A DNA stretch of 64,000 bases, taken from contig CAIPFE010000046.1 of assembly GCA_903864275.1 (NCBI GenBank), forward strand, positions 1-64,000, given 5' to 3'. Every line of letters begins with the position of its first letter. Within the stretch, counting starts at the first letter, position 1. The translations under genes were made by a program, and so were the position numbers. Origin of the DNA: an uncultured Mucilaginibacter sp. GTDB taxonomy: Bacteria; Bacteroidota; Bacteroidia; Sphingobacteriales; Sphingobacteriaceae. Of this stretch, positions 1-7,590 are shown in pieces. The notes beneath the pieces were generated by a model that worked only from the letters and a program-made list of their open reading frames with translations, was not told where the DNA came from and searched no databases.

Positions 1-281
1 AAATTTCAGTTGTGATTTGCTTTCAGATTTGTTCTTTGCGATATTTGGCACAACAAACCAAAAGAGATTATGAAAACCTATTATGTTGTGATTTGCTTTC
101 AGATTTGTTCTTTGCGATATTTGGCACAACGTTAGCACAATGGGAATATAGAACGCCTTGTTGTGATTTGCTTTCAGATTTGTTCTTTGCGATATTTGGC
201 ACAACTTGGAAACATTTCCGAACGTTAACATATTCGTTGTGATTTGCTTTCAGATTTGTTCTTTGCGATATTTGGCACAAC
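1..281 (+). CRISPR. CRISPR array 1, 46-bp repeats (array continues left of window)
   Basis: Four identical 46-bp repeats lie at 9-54, 85-130, 160-205 and 236-281. They begin GTTGTGATTTGCTTTCAGAT and end GGCACAAC, so the ends GTTGTG and CACAAC are inverted copies of each other. Spacers are 30, 29 and 30 bp, all different; bases 1-8 are the tail of another spacer, so the array is cut by the window edge. Repeats of about 46-47 bp with this start are known from Bacteroidota type II-C systems. By analogy with other type II systems, crRNA would be read on the plus strand, towards cas2. The last repeat is not degenerate. Confidence 0.96.
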
Positions 282-337
282 ATACCCCTTATTATCGCAT
301 TGATTTAAAGGTATTTATCGCCGAAATCGCAAAAAGA

Positions 338-377
338 AAAAAAGCCCTGCTGCTTATCAAAGCAACCGGGCTTTTTT
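338..377. terminator. Bidirectional terminator between array 1 and cas2
   Basis: A perfect 10-bp inverted repeat (AAAAAAGCCC at 338-347, GGGCTTTTTT at 368-377) encloses a 20-nt loop. Each strand ends in a run of U after a GC stem. It sits immediately after the cas2 stop, so it can end both the cas1-cas2 transcript from the right and array transcripts from the left. Confidence 0.8.
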
Positions 378-379
378 CA

Positions 380-709
380 TTAAAACAATTCTAATTGCTG
401 CGGTGTGTTTGGCAATTCCTTTTGTTCCTTGCCATAAAAAAGCTCCATCATGCCAAATTGTTTATCCGTGACGGTTAAAATCCCTACGTGCCCCTTTGGC
501 GGCAGTAGTTTTTTTACACGGTTAATATGCACATCGGCATTTTCGCGGCTGCTGCAATGCCTTAAATAAATGGAGAACTGGAACATGGCAAACCCATCGG
601 CCATAATATCCTTCCGGAATTTGGCATACAGCTTCCGGTCCTTTTTGGTTTCGGTCGGCAGGTCAAATAGTACAAGTATCCACAAAATGCGATATTCGTT
701 AAAACGCAT
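380..709 (-). CDS. cas2: CRISPR-associated endonuclease Cas2 (type II)
   Basis: This 109-residue protein has the Cas2 ferredoxin-like fold start, with the beta-1 strand and conserved Asp in ILVLFDLPTETKKDRK near residues 10-25, and the usual Cas2 length. Cas2 forms the dimeric centre of the Cas1-Cas2 spacer integrase. It is downstream of cas1 on the same strand, with 57 bp between them, and ends against the bidirectional terminator next to array 1. The intervening 57 bp is low-complexity AAAGCAGAAAGC-like sequence. Confidence 0.93.
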   Translation of the reverse strand: MRFNEYRILWILVLFDLPTETKKDRKLYAKFRKDIMADGFAMFQFSIYLRHCSSRENADVHINRVKKLLPPKGHVGILTVTDKQFGMMELFYGKEQKELPNTPQQLELF

Positions 710-766
710 GGTCGAGCTTAAAGCAGAAAGCTAAAAGCAGAAAGCCTCCTGTCGGTATATAATAAT

Positions 767-1726
767 TTAGCTTTCCGCTTTCAGCTTTGAGCTTTCGGCT
801 TTTTTCAATGGCATTAAAGGATACAAAATCTTACGGCTTTTCAGTTCATAGCATTTGGCAAGCGAAGCCGTTGTACGCTGTAAACCGACCATCAGCGGAC
901 TGCTTTCTTTTTCAATATGCACATCCCGTGTAGCAATACCTAGTAGCCGGGCTTTAAGTTCGGTGGTCATAAATTCAATCTCGAACGTGCGGGATTCACC
1001 GTCATCCACTATTTCACAAACCATTTTATCCACATAAGGCCGGTAGGGTTCCATTATGTCATCGGCCAGGCAGTAGGCGTTATATTTATTGCGGTGGTGG
1101 ATACCCAGCGTAGGCAACAAGCCCGAACCAACCAAACTGCGCGCGACCATCGCCCGCAATATGGCATAGCCATAATTGAGCAGGTTATTAGGCGGTTCGC
1201 CCTCGCGCCGGCGGAAAAAATTTGTTGAAGCCCCGAAAATATACCGCCAGTAATAAGCCGCCGCCCGGCCTTCGTAATTGTCAGGGTCGCCGGAGCGTAC
1301 GCTTTTTGCCCAATGCAACATGTTATCCGTCTCAATGCCGCGCTCATTTAATATAGCTGCCTGGTTTAATATTTTAGCGCTAACTGTTTGTTGCCACAGT
1401 TGTTTCTTTAAAGGCTCCGAAGCTGTGATCTGGTGCCGGAAACGTTCGCTTTGTATATCATGTCCGTCGAGCGGTAAAAACAAACCGACAGGGTGATGGC
1501 TGTCATTGCAGGTAATTACGGCTGCATTGTTTTGAAGCAGCGCGGCTAATGCCGCCTGCGTTATAGTAATTTGCTGGTGATCCAATATCACGATGCCAAT
1601 ATCTTCAATAGGCACCGAACGTTTGTTGTCCCCCAATTTTGACGCATCGGGAAGCTCGATCTGCAATTGCTCATTGCGTTTGCTGAGGTATGCCGGGTTG
1701 CCGAAATGGAGGGTGCGTTTGATCAT
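767..1726 (-). CDS. cas1: CRISPR-associated integrase Cas1 (type II)
   Basis: At 319 residues this is slightly longer than usual for type II Cas1. Catalytic elements are visible: Glu152 in NYEGRAAAYYW, His210 in LGIHHRNKYNAY, and the acidic DDIMEPYRP segment at 222-230. With Cas2 it would insert new spacers into the arrays. The last dozen residues (KKAESSKLKAES) look like translation of the same AAGCAGAAAGC low-complexity DNA that continues into the cas1-cas2 gap, so this tail is probably a late 3' extension and not part of the fold. The gene points away from cas9, which is unusual because cas9, cas1 and cas2 are usually co-directional. Confidence 0.95.
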   Translation of the reverse strand: MIKRTLHFGNPAYLSKRNEQLQIELPDASKLGDNKRSVPIEDIGIVILDHQQITITQAALAALLQNNAAVITCNDSHHPVGLFLPLDGHDIQSERFRHQITASEPLKKQLWQQTVSAKILNQAAILNERGIETDNMLHWAKSVRSGDPDNYEGRAAAYYWRYIFGASTNFFRRREGEPPNNLLNYGYAILRAMVARSLVGSGLLPTLGIHHRNKYNAYCLADDIMEPYRPYVDKMVCEIVDDGESRTFEIEFMTTELKARLLGIATRDVHIEKESSPLMVGLQRTTASLAKCYELKSRKILYPLMPLKKAESSKLKAES

Positions 1727-1811
1727 GAAGCTTTATATAAATAAGGGTAGGATTTTTTCAGATAATAATTAGATAAATATAAGATTTTAAATTAATACAT
1801 CGATATTAGTA

Positions 1812-2109
1812 AAAAAAGGAATTGCTTTTCATTATAGTTCATAGTGGTGTTTCGAGCAACGAATATAGGGGTCCAAGGTTATGATTTGCTTCCAGATTAC
1901 GGTAGTTCATAGCTCACTATCGAGATGCATACCACTATGTTTAGTTATGATTTGCTTTCAGATTATGGTAGTTAATAGTCTAATCGGTCGAGCAATGGTG
2001 TCTTTATGAGTTATGATTTGCTTTCAGATTATGGTATTCATAGTTCAACGGCCATTTCATATCCAAGCAGTAAGTTATGATTTGCTTTCAGATTATGGTA
2101 GTTCATAAT
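1812..2109 (+). CRISPR. CRISPR array 2, 36-bp repeats, degenerate at its left end
   Basis: Repeats starting GTTATGATTTGCTTTCAGAT lie at 1878-1913, 1944-1979, 2010-2044 (one base deleted) and 2074-2109. Spacers of 30, 30 and 29 bp lie between them, and the 66, 66 and 64-bp period is the canonical type II 36+30 layout. A decayed copy at about 1812-1845 keeps only TTGCTTTTC and the 3' AGTTCATAGT. The 1878 copy has three substitutions and the 2074 copy ends AAT instead of AGT. The first 21 bases match array 1 except one G/A change; the 3' half is unrelated. It lies between cas1 and the tracrRNA. Confidence 0.88.
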
Positions 2110-2141
2110 GTAATAAAGTTTGGTAATAGACCTGTAATACT

Positions 2142-2279
2142 ATGCTATTGAATGAAACAGATTTCAACCGCGTTAACAAATTAGTCAAAGGGTATGGTGG
2201 CGGAGGTCCAAACTCCGTCACCTTAATTGCCATTGAAAGGGCTGAAAAAAAGAAGCCCCACGGAATACGCAGGACTTAA
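2142..2279 (+). CDS. Possible 45-residue small protein overlapping the tracrRNA
   Basis: An open frame starting MLLNETDFNRVNKLVKGYGG and ending in a basic KKKPHGIRRT runs from an ATG at 2142 to a TAA at 2277. Composition is protein-like, but the frame is short enough to arise by chance. It overlaps the 3' end of the predicted minus-strand tracrRNA and covers a strong hairpin at 2196-2222. I recognise no family. The hairpin might instead explain the sequence. Confidence 0.25.
   Translation: MLLNETDFNRVNKLVKGYGGGGPNSVTLIAIERAEKKKPHGIRRT
2196..2222. other. Strong stem-loop downstream of the tracrRNA terminator
   Basis: GGTGGCGGAG and CTCCGTCACC pair over 10 positions (one non-Watson-Crick) around a 7-nt loop. 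On the minus strand it lies about 20 nt beyond the tracrRNA U-run. It could be an extra 3' hairpin of a read-through tracrRNA or part of the small frame on the plus strand. Confidence 0.5.
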
Positions 2280-2336
2280 GAAAAATCTTCGGCTTATAGC
2301 CTTATTATGATAAGCTTTCAAATTATCGTCATAAAG
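2245..2336 (-). ncRNA. Predicted tracrRNA
   Basis: On the minus strand, 2326-2303 reads ATAATTTGAAAGCTTATCAT followed by AAT. This pairs with the 5' part of the array 2 repeat on both sides of a small internal bulge, as in type II repeat:anti-repeat duplexes. Next come a nexus-like hairpin GGCTATAAGCC (2301-2291) and a terminator: stem CCTGCG/CGTGGG (2273-2257) followed by seven U (2251-2245). It pairs with array 1 using extra G:U wobbles. It lies just upstream of and divergent from cas9. The 5' end is an estimate; no clear promoter was found. Confidence 0.82.
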
Positions 2337-2385
2337 ATGCGGTTTTTATTTTAATTTAGCAAGAAAACAAGTAACCTAACTTATC

Positions 2386-5300
2386 ATGGATAAAATATTG
2401 GGGCTTGACTTGGGAACTAACTCAATCGGCTGGGCAATCAGAGATACAAGTGAATCAGACAACCAAATTATCGACAAAGGCGTTCTAACTTTTGAAAAAG
2501 GTGTAGGGGAGGGCAAGTCGGGCGAATTTCCTTTAGTTCAAAAAAGAACCGAAAGCCGTGGTAAACGCCGTAATTATCAAGCAGAAAAGTATCGTAAATG
2601 GGACTTGTTGCAAACTTTGATTGAACATAAAATGGCACCCTTGTCTCTCGACGAACTGGATGAGTGGAGAAAATATACTAAAGGTATTGCCAGAAAATAT
2701 CCTCAAAGTGAGCAATTCCTGGAATGGCTTAGATTTGACTTTGATGGCGATGGTAAACCGGATTTTGAACGCCTCGGGTACAGCCGACATGAAAATCACT
2801 ATCTGTTCAGAATGTTAGCCGCAAGCGATGAACAAAGGAATAAAAAGATATTTCAGGGTAATCCTCATATTTTGGGGAGGGTTCTATATCACTTAGTGCA
2901 GCGAAGAGGTTTTAGGGGACGAGATGAAGAAGAAGCCAAAACTATAATGCACGGGAGCAAGGATAGCGGCACTGTTGGAGTTGATGAAATCAAACCTTAT
3001 TTGGATCAATACAAAACGCTTGGTGCAGCGTTATATCATATTAATAAGGATAAAGCCGCACGAATACGTAAACGTTATAATCTTAGAACTGATTTTGAAG
3101 CGGAATTAAGAGAGATCTGTCGGGTTCAGGGCTTGGGTGAACTTTTTTTTAAAAAATTGCATAAAGCTATTATATGGCAGCGACCACTTAGAAGCCAAAA
3201 AGGGTTGATAGGCTATTGTACCTTTGAGGCGCCCGTAAAAAATGAGCAAAATAAATATATAAAAGCTGGTAAAAAACGCTGTCCAATAAGTCATCCTTTT
3301 TATGAAGAATACCGAACCTGGGTGTTTATCAATAATTTAAAAATTGAATTGCCGACAGACATTATTCGCGAGCAATATTTACAGGACTCCATTTATCCGG
3401 TTTTTTATAATAAATCAAAGGATTTTAAGCTTTCTTCAATAAGCAAAGAGCTAAGAAAAGCAGGCGGGCAAATTAAGGCCAAATTCCCTGACGATACCAA
3501 AGTTATCTCCTGTGCGCTACTCAACGCTTTCAAAAATATTTTAGGAAATAATTGGAAAGAACAATATAGCTGGGACGAGTTATTAAATGATCGACCTAAA
3601 GGTAACCCCTATTCGATTGAAGATATATGGCATGTACTATTCACTTTTGATAGTAGCGAAAAGTTAAAAGAGTTTGCTGTGCAAAAACTTGATCTCGGTG
3701 AAAATAAGGCAGAAGAGTTTTCAAAAATAAAATTACAGCAGGGGTATGCCACCCTGAGCCTTTCTGCCATTAAGAAATTATTACCTTTTTTAAGGCAGGG
3801 CATCATTTACTCTGAGGCCGTTTATTTAGCCAATATGCATAAAGTGCTTGGACAAGAAAAGCTTTCGGGGCAAGATGTCGAGCATTTTACACAAATATTT
3901 AGAGAAATAAATACCGAACAAAAGGACCATATACTTGCTGGAACAGTTATTAACAGTCTTATAAGCGATCAACTAAACTCTGAACAACGCTGGGGGATGG
4001 ATGAAAATTATGATTTAGATGATGTTGATAGCAAAGATATTGTAAAGAAAATAATCGACATAACAGGTGCAGAATCATGGAATAAGAAATCCGATCAGGA
4101 ACGTAATCGTTTAACAGGGAAGATTAGTACTTCATATCTTGATTTCTTAAGAAAACCAATTAATGCGAAAAAAGATAAAATTTTTATAAAGGCCCCTCGA
4201 TTGCACGATAAGATTTTTGACAAACTTCAGGAGGATTATTCATTACCAGATAGAAATATCAGGGATTTATGGCATCCATCGGAACAGGAGACCTATGAAA
4301 ACGCGAAAGAAGTTAATGGTGTTAGGCTACTAAGTGATCCAAAACCAATTAGTAATGGTTTCAAAAATCCAATGGCTCTTAAAACCATGTACAAGCTTAG
4401 ACACCTTATCAATTACTTGCTGCAAGAAAATAAAATTGACGACGACACAAGGATTGTGATAGAAATTGCCCGTGAATTGAATGATGCCAATAAACGCAAG
4501 GCAATTGAGAGATGGCAACGTGAAAAGGAGAGGGAGAATCAAGAATACATTAAAAAAATGCAGGAGGACTGCGGCGTTCCGATAAATGCGATAAAAAAAG
4601 ACATGGTCGATAAATACAGGCTCTGGCTTGAACAAAACCGGCAATGTCTTTATACAGGCAACTTTATTAATTGCACCGAATTGTTTAGTAGTAACGCCAA
4701 GTACGATTTTGAGCATACTATACCTGCAAGCATGAGTTTTGATAATGAATTAAAAAATTTGACAATTGCTGACGGGGTATATAATAAACAAATTAAAGGA
4801 AAAAAAATCCCAACAGAGTTACCTAATTATGAGCAAGACCGAGCCGGTTATACAGCTATAAGACCGCGATTAAATTTCATGTTTGAAAAAGTTGAGCACC
4901 TGGAGAAGCTTTTGGCAGAATGGAAGAACAAATCAAAATTTGCTTCCACAAAAGATATTAAAGACGCATGTATTCAGCACAAACATATGATTAAGTTTGA
5001 TCTGGACTATTGGCGTAAAAAACTAGATACTTTCACTTGCACGGAGTATAAAGCCGGATGGCGGAATAGTCAATTACGCGATACGCAAATTGTTACAAAA
5101 TATGCATTACCATATTTGAAAACTGTATTTAACAAAGTCGAGGTTCAGAAAGGTTCAGTAACAAATGATTTTAAGGAAATATATAGCGTAAAATTTAGAA
5201 ATGAAGTGAAGAGCCGTGACAAACATAGTCACCATGCCATAGATGCCGCTATACTTACACTAATTCCGCCATCAGCAATCAGGGATAAGATATTGTTTAA

Positions 5301-6549
5301 ATACAATGAAGTTAAAGATAATAACTATAATGGCACGTATCATGAACCTGTAAGACATTGGCCCAATTTTAACTCCGAACATTTATTGTCTTTCGAAAAT
5401 AACATTCTGATTAATTTTCAACCGCAATATCGGACTCTAACTGCTACATTCAAAAAGTTAAGAAAGCGTGGCAAGCAGCAATTTGTGAAGCAGGCAGTAG
5501 ACGGTAAGAAACAATTAAAGTTGGATGGGACTGGAAACAAGATACCATTAATTGCTAAAGGTGATACAATAAGAGGTCAATTACATAAAGAAACTTTCTT
5601 CGCGGCTATCAAGCAACCTGTTTACGACGAAAAAGACGGTAAATTTATACCGCAAACAGATGGCGAAGGCAATTTCATTTTTCAGGAGAACGAAAAAAGG
5701 AAAGATGAACTTTTCTTTGTAGCTAAAGTTCCGATTACTTCATTTACAAAAGAAGAAGATTTTGAAGTAGTGGTCGACCCTAATTTGAAACAGTTCATGA
5801 AGCTTGAAATTCGAAGAAGGCTTAGCACTGGAAAAAGTTTTGCTGAAGCCATTGAAAAAATATATGCATTTAATAAAGAGAAGGATAAGAACGGGAATGA
5901 TATTTTGCCAATACGCCATATACGGTGTAAAGTAAAAAGCGGTGGCGGAGGCTTCGTGAACAATCCTGTTACGGTCAAAACTAATGCTACCTCTCCTCCA
6001 TCCAAAAAGGAATATAAACAAGGCCTTTATGCTCTTAATGGTGAAACGGTTGTCAGCGCGTTTTATCAGTCGACTGTAGATGAGGAAATCATACGAATAA
6101 TTCAGCCATATTCCATAATAGAGATAGCAAAAGCAAACGCTAAATCTTTAGACGACGCTGTAAATTCAAAAATTGAAATTACAATTAAAAAGGAAAAGCA
6201 TCTCATACCGCTTTATTCAGTGTTAAAGATTAAACAAAAGGTTCTTTTTTATGAAGAAGATAAGGACGAATTAAAAGTTATAGACGTCAAAGAATTAAGT
6301 AAAAGAATGTACTTAATCACCAAGTTCGAAGATGGAAGAATTTGTTTCAAACATCATCTTAATTCAATGTCGGAAGATGAATTAAAAAACGAGATGAAGC
6401 GTCTTGGATTGGCGGATGTGGGCTCGTCATCCTTTAACTTTGACTATCCAATTCCAAAACTGCGTTTATCGAAAGCAAATTTCAATTTTATAATTGAAAA
6501 TAAGCATTTTGAGATGCGACCTGATGGAAGTATTATTTGGCTCTATTAA
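2386..6549 (+). CDS. cas9: Cas9 RNA-guided endonuclease (type II-C)
   Basis: A complete Cas9 of 1387 residues, typical of the long Bacteroidota II-C group. RuvC-I carries Asp8 in ILGLDLGTNSIGWA; an Arg-rich bridge helix spans about 54-80; RuvC-II has Glu693 in RIVIEIARE; the HNH domain has Glu776-His777 in YDFEHTIP, with Asn791 and Asn800; RuvC-III has HHAIDA at 949-954 with His950 and Asp953. The long C-terminal part would hold the PAM-interacting domain. All catalytic residues are present, so it should be an active nuclease guided by crRNA:tracrRNA. It is divergent from the tracrRNA. No csn2 or cas4 is present, which fits II-C. Confidence 0.98.
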   Translation: MDKILGLDLGTNSIGWAIRDTSESDNQIIDKGVLTFEKGVGEGKSGEFPLVQKRTESRGKRRNYQAEKYRKWDLLQTLIEHKMAPLSLDELDEWRKYTKGIARKYPQSEQFLEWLRFDFDGDGKPDFERLGYSRHENHYLFRMLAASDEQRNKKIFQGNPHILGRVLYHLVQRRGFRGRDEEEAKTIMHGSKDSGTVGVDEIKPYLDQYKTLGAALYHINKDKAARIRKRYNLRTDFEAELREICRVQGLGELFFKKLHKAIIWQRPLRSQKGLIGYCTFEAPVKNEQNKYIKAGKKRCPISHPFYEEYRTWVFINNLKIELPTDIIREQYLQDSIYPVFYNKSKDFKLSSISKELRKAGGQIKAKFPDDTKVISCALLNAFKNILGNNWKEQYSWDELLNDRPKGNPYSIEDIWHVLFTFDSSEKLKEFAVQKLDLGENKAEEFSKIKLQQGYATLSLSAIKKLLPFLRQGIIYSEAVYLANMHKVLGQEKLSGQDVEHFTQIFREINTEQKDHILAGTVINSLISDQLNSEQRWGMDENYDLDDVDSKDIVKKIIDITGAESWNKKSDQERNRLTGKISTSYLDFLRKPINAKKDKIFIKAPRLHDKIFDKLQEDYSLPDRNIRDLWHPSEQETYENAKEVNGVRLLSDPKPISNGFKNPMALKTMYKLRHLINYLLQENKIDDDTRIVIEIARELNDANKRKAIERWQREKERENQEYIKKMQEDCGVPINAIKKDMVDKYRLWLEQNRQCLYTGNFINCTELFSSNAKYDFEHTIPASMSFDNELKNLTIADGVYNKQIKGKKIPTELPNYEQDRAGYTAIRPRLNFMFEKVEHLEKLLAEWKNKSKFASTKDIKDACIQHKHMIKFDLDYWRKKLDTFTCTEYKAGWRNSQLRDTQIVTKYALPYLKTVFNKVEVQKGSVTNDFKEIYSVKFRNEVKSRDKHSHHAIDAAILTLIPPSAIRDKILFKYNEVKDNNYNGTYHEPVRHWPNFNSEHLLSFENNILINFQPQYRTLTATFKKLRKRGKQQFVKQAVDGKKQLKLDGTGNKIPLIAKGDTIRGQLHKETFFAAIKQPVYDEKDGKFIPQTDGEGNFIFQENEKRKDELFFVAKVPITSFTKEEDFEVVVDPNLKQFMKLEIRRRLSTGKSFAEAIEKIYAFNKEKDKNGNDILPIRHIRCKVKSGGGGFVNNPVTVKTNATSPPSKKEYKQGLYALNGETVVSAFYQSTVDEEIIRIIQPYSIIEIAKANAKSLDDAVNSKIEITIKKEKHLIPLYSVLKIKQKVLFYEEDKDELKVIDVKELSKRMYLITKFEDGRICFKHHLNSMSEDELKNEMKRLGLADVGSSSFNFDYPIPKLRLSKANFNFIIENKHFEMRPDGSIIWLY

Positions 6550-6682
6550 CGACTGATAAATTAAGATACAATCCCGTTTACTCATCAATTCATTAGTCCA
6601 ATGTAAATTAAACATTAACAAAACATAACCCACCTATTTGCATTTAATGAAAAAGTAATAGATATTTATTGTTTAGTTAATG

Positions 6683-6690
6683 TACTTTTG
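6683..6690 (+). promoter_or_regulatory. Candidate -7 box TACTTTTG
   Basis: TACTTTTG matches the Bacteroidota -7 consensus TAnnTTTG. It ends six bases before the ATG at 6696, which would give a leaderless or nearly leaderless message. I see no convincing -33 TTTG partner. Confidence 0.4.
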
Positions 6691-6695
6691 ACGAT

Positions 6696-6938
6696 ATGCC
6701 CAAAGACAATTTGCCAACCTACACAATTGTGGAGCTTTTGATGAGGATAGCGCAGCATAATACCTTAATTGGTGACTACCGAAACCATAGTGCCTATGAT
6801 GAAGGCGTGATGGTTAAAACCACCGGCGGCACTATCAGCTTCCCCATGGAACTGGTTATGCAGCAATTTGAAAACCCCGAATTGGTTACTGAAACTGTAT
6901 TGCTCAATACAGCCATATCATTTAAGCCTGTAAGATAA
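6696..6938 (+). CDS. Small conserved-looking hypothetical protein
   Basis: An 80-residue soluble acidic protein with no signal peptide or membrane segment. I do not recognise the family. The start is supported by the TACTTTTG box directly upstream and by the absence of a competing frame. It stands alone between cas9 and the MG2/plug gene family, with about 150 bp to cas9 and 650 bp to the next gene. Nothing links it functionally to CRISPR beyond its position. Confidence 0.6.
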   Translation: MPKDNLPTYTIVELLMRIAQHNTLIGDYRNHSAYDEGVMVKTTGGTISFPMELVMQQFENPELVTETVLLNTAISFKPVR

Positions 6939-6950
6939 TTTGCGGGAAAG

Positions 6951-7106
6951 AATCAAGAGTCAAGAACCAGGGGCCAGGACAGAAAGAGGCACGACCAAAG
7001 ATCGGCTAAAGATGTTTCGTAGGGTCAGATCTTATATTTTCGCCATGTCTTGATAAATCAAATGAATAACAACAAAAGTCTTTCCTGGCTCTTGACTCTT
7101 GGTTCT
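6951..7106. repeat. Inverted pair of AAGAGTCAAGAACCAGG-type intergenic repeats
   Basis: The left arm at 6951-6971 contains AAGAGTCAAGAACCAGG. The right arm at 7084-7106 is its imperfect inverse, CCTGGCTCTTGACTCTTGG. The same motif recurs after two of the MG2/plug genes and near 26744. The rest of 6939-7450 holds no gene I can support. Confidence 0.6.
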
Positions 7107-7458
7107 AACCACCCTTAGTTATAAACTCCTGTTTATGAATGATCTTGTATCATCTTGTACCGCCTTGTTTAATTAACTGGTTAAACTATGTTTATTTTTG
7201 CTTCGTAATTTTGCATTAATCTGCCAAATAATTAAACCGTTGCAGTTTTAAGTATGAATTAAATATACTTTTTCCTTTTGTAAAAGATAGGTACATTTAT
7301 ATTGCCAATTATAATCCGCCTGCTGTATTTATTTTATACCCTTTTTGCCCTCTCTTTTACCGGGCGTTTTATTTAAGGTAACACAAAATTTAAAGACTTT
7401 GACAGACCGTCATATTGTTTTGTTGAAAAGCTTGTACGTGTATTAGAACGATATAAAA

Positions 7459-7512
7459 GTATTTAATTTTCTTATAGTACTATTTGCCTGCTCATCCGAC
7501 TATTGTCGAAAT
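7459..7512 (+). promoter_or_regulatory. Upstream element shared by the MG2/plug genes, copy 1
   Basis: An AT-rich stretch with TTATAGTACTATTTGC is followed by CATCCGACTATTGTCGAA, containing the inverted repeat CGAC-N4-GTCG. Nearly the same sequence precedes the second and third family members (10328-10387 and 16219-16276), at 50-80 bp from the start codon. This is conserved non-coding DNA and is probably promoter plus operator or 5' leader. Confidence 0.6.
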
Positions 7513-7590
7513 CTGAATTTGATAAACGGAATTTGGAAAGGTATTCTTATAAATATAAAGTTGAATAACGAATTAGTAAATTATAGAAAT

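Noticed and set aside
9..281. Promoters inside the 46-bp repeats
   Set aside because: TATTTGG near the repeat end resembles part of the TAnnTTTG box, but the spacing does not fit and no -33 box is placed correctly.
12..283. Open frames on both strands across the first 283 bases
   Set aside because: They run through four identical CRISPR repeats and different spacers; the repeated amino-acid pattern is a product of the repeat.
4330..4716. 128-codon frame antisense to cas9
   Set aside because: It is fully inside the Cas9 HNH/RuvC region, which is clearly coding on the plus strand.
7206..7213. TAATTTTG as the promoter of MG2/plug paralog 1
   Set aside because: It matches the -7 consensus but lies about 380 bp from the start, lacks a -33 partner and is outside the element conserved among paralogs.
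7519..7590. Upstream extension of MG2/plug paralog 1
   Set aside because: The extra 24 residues do not form a signal peptide, overlap the region just after the conserved upstream element, and the ATG at 7591 gives a clean signal sequence.
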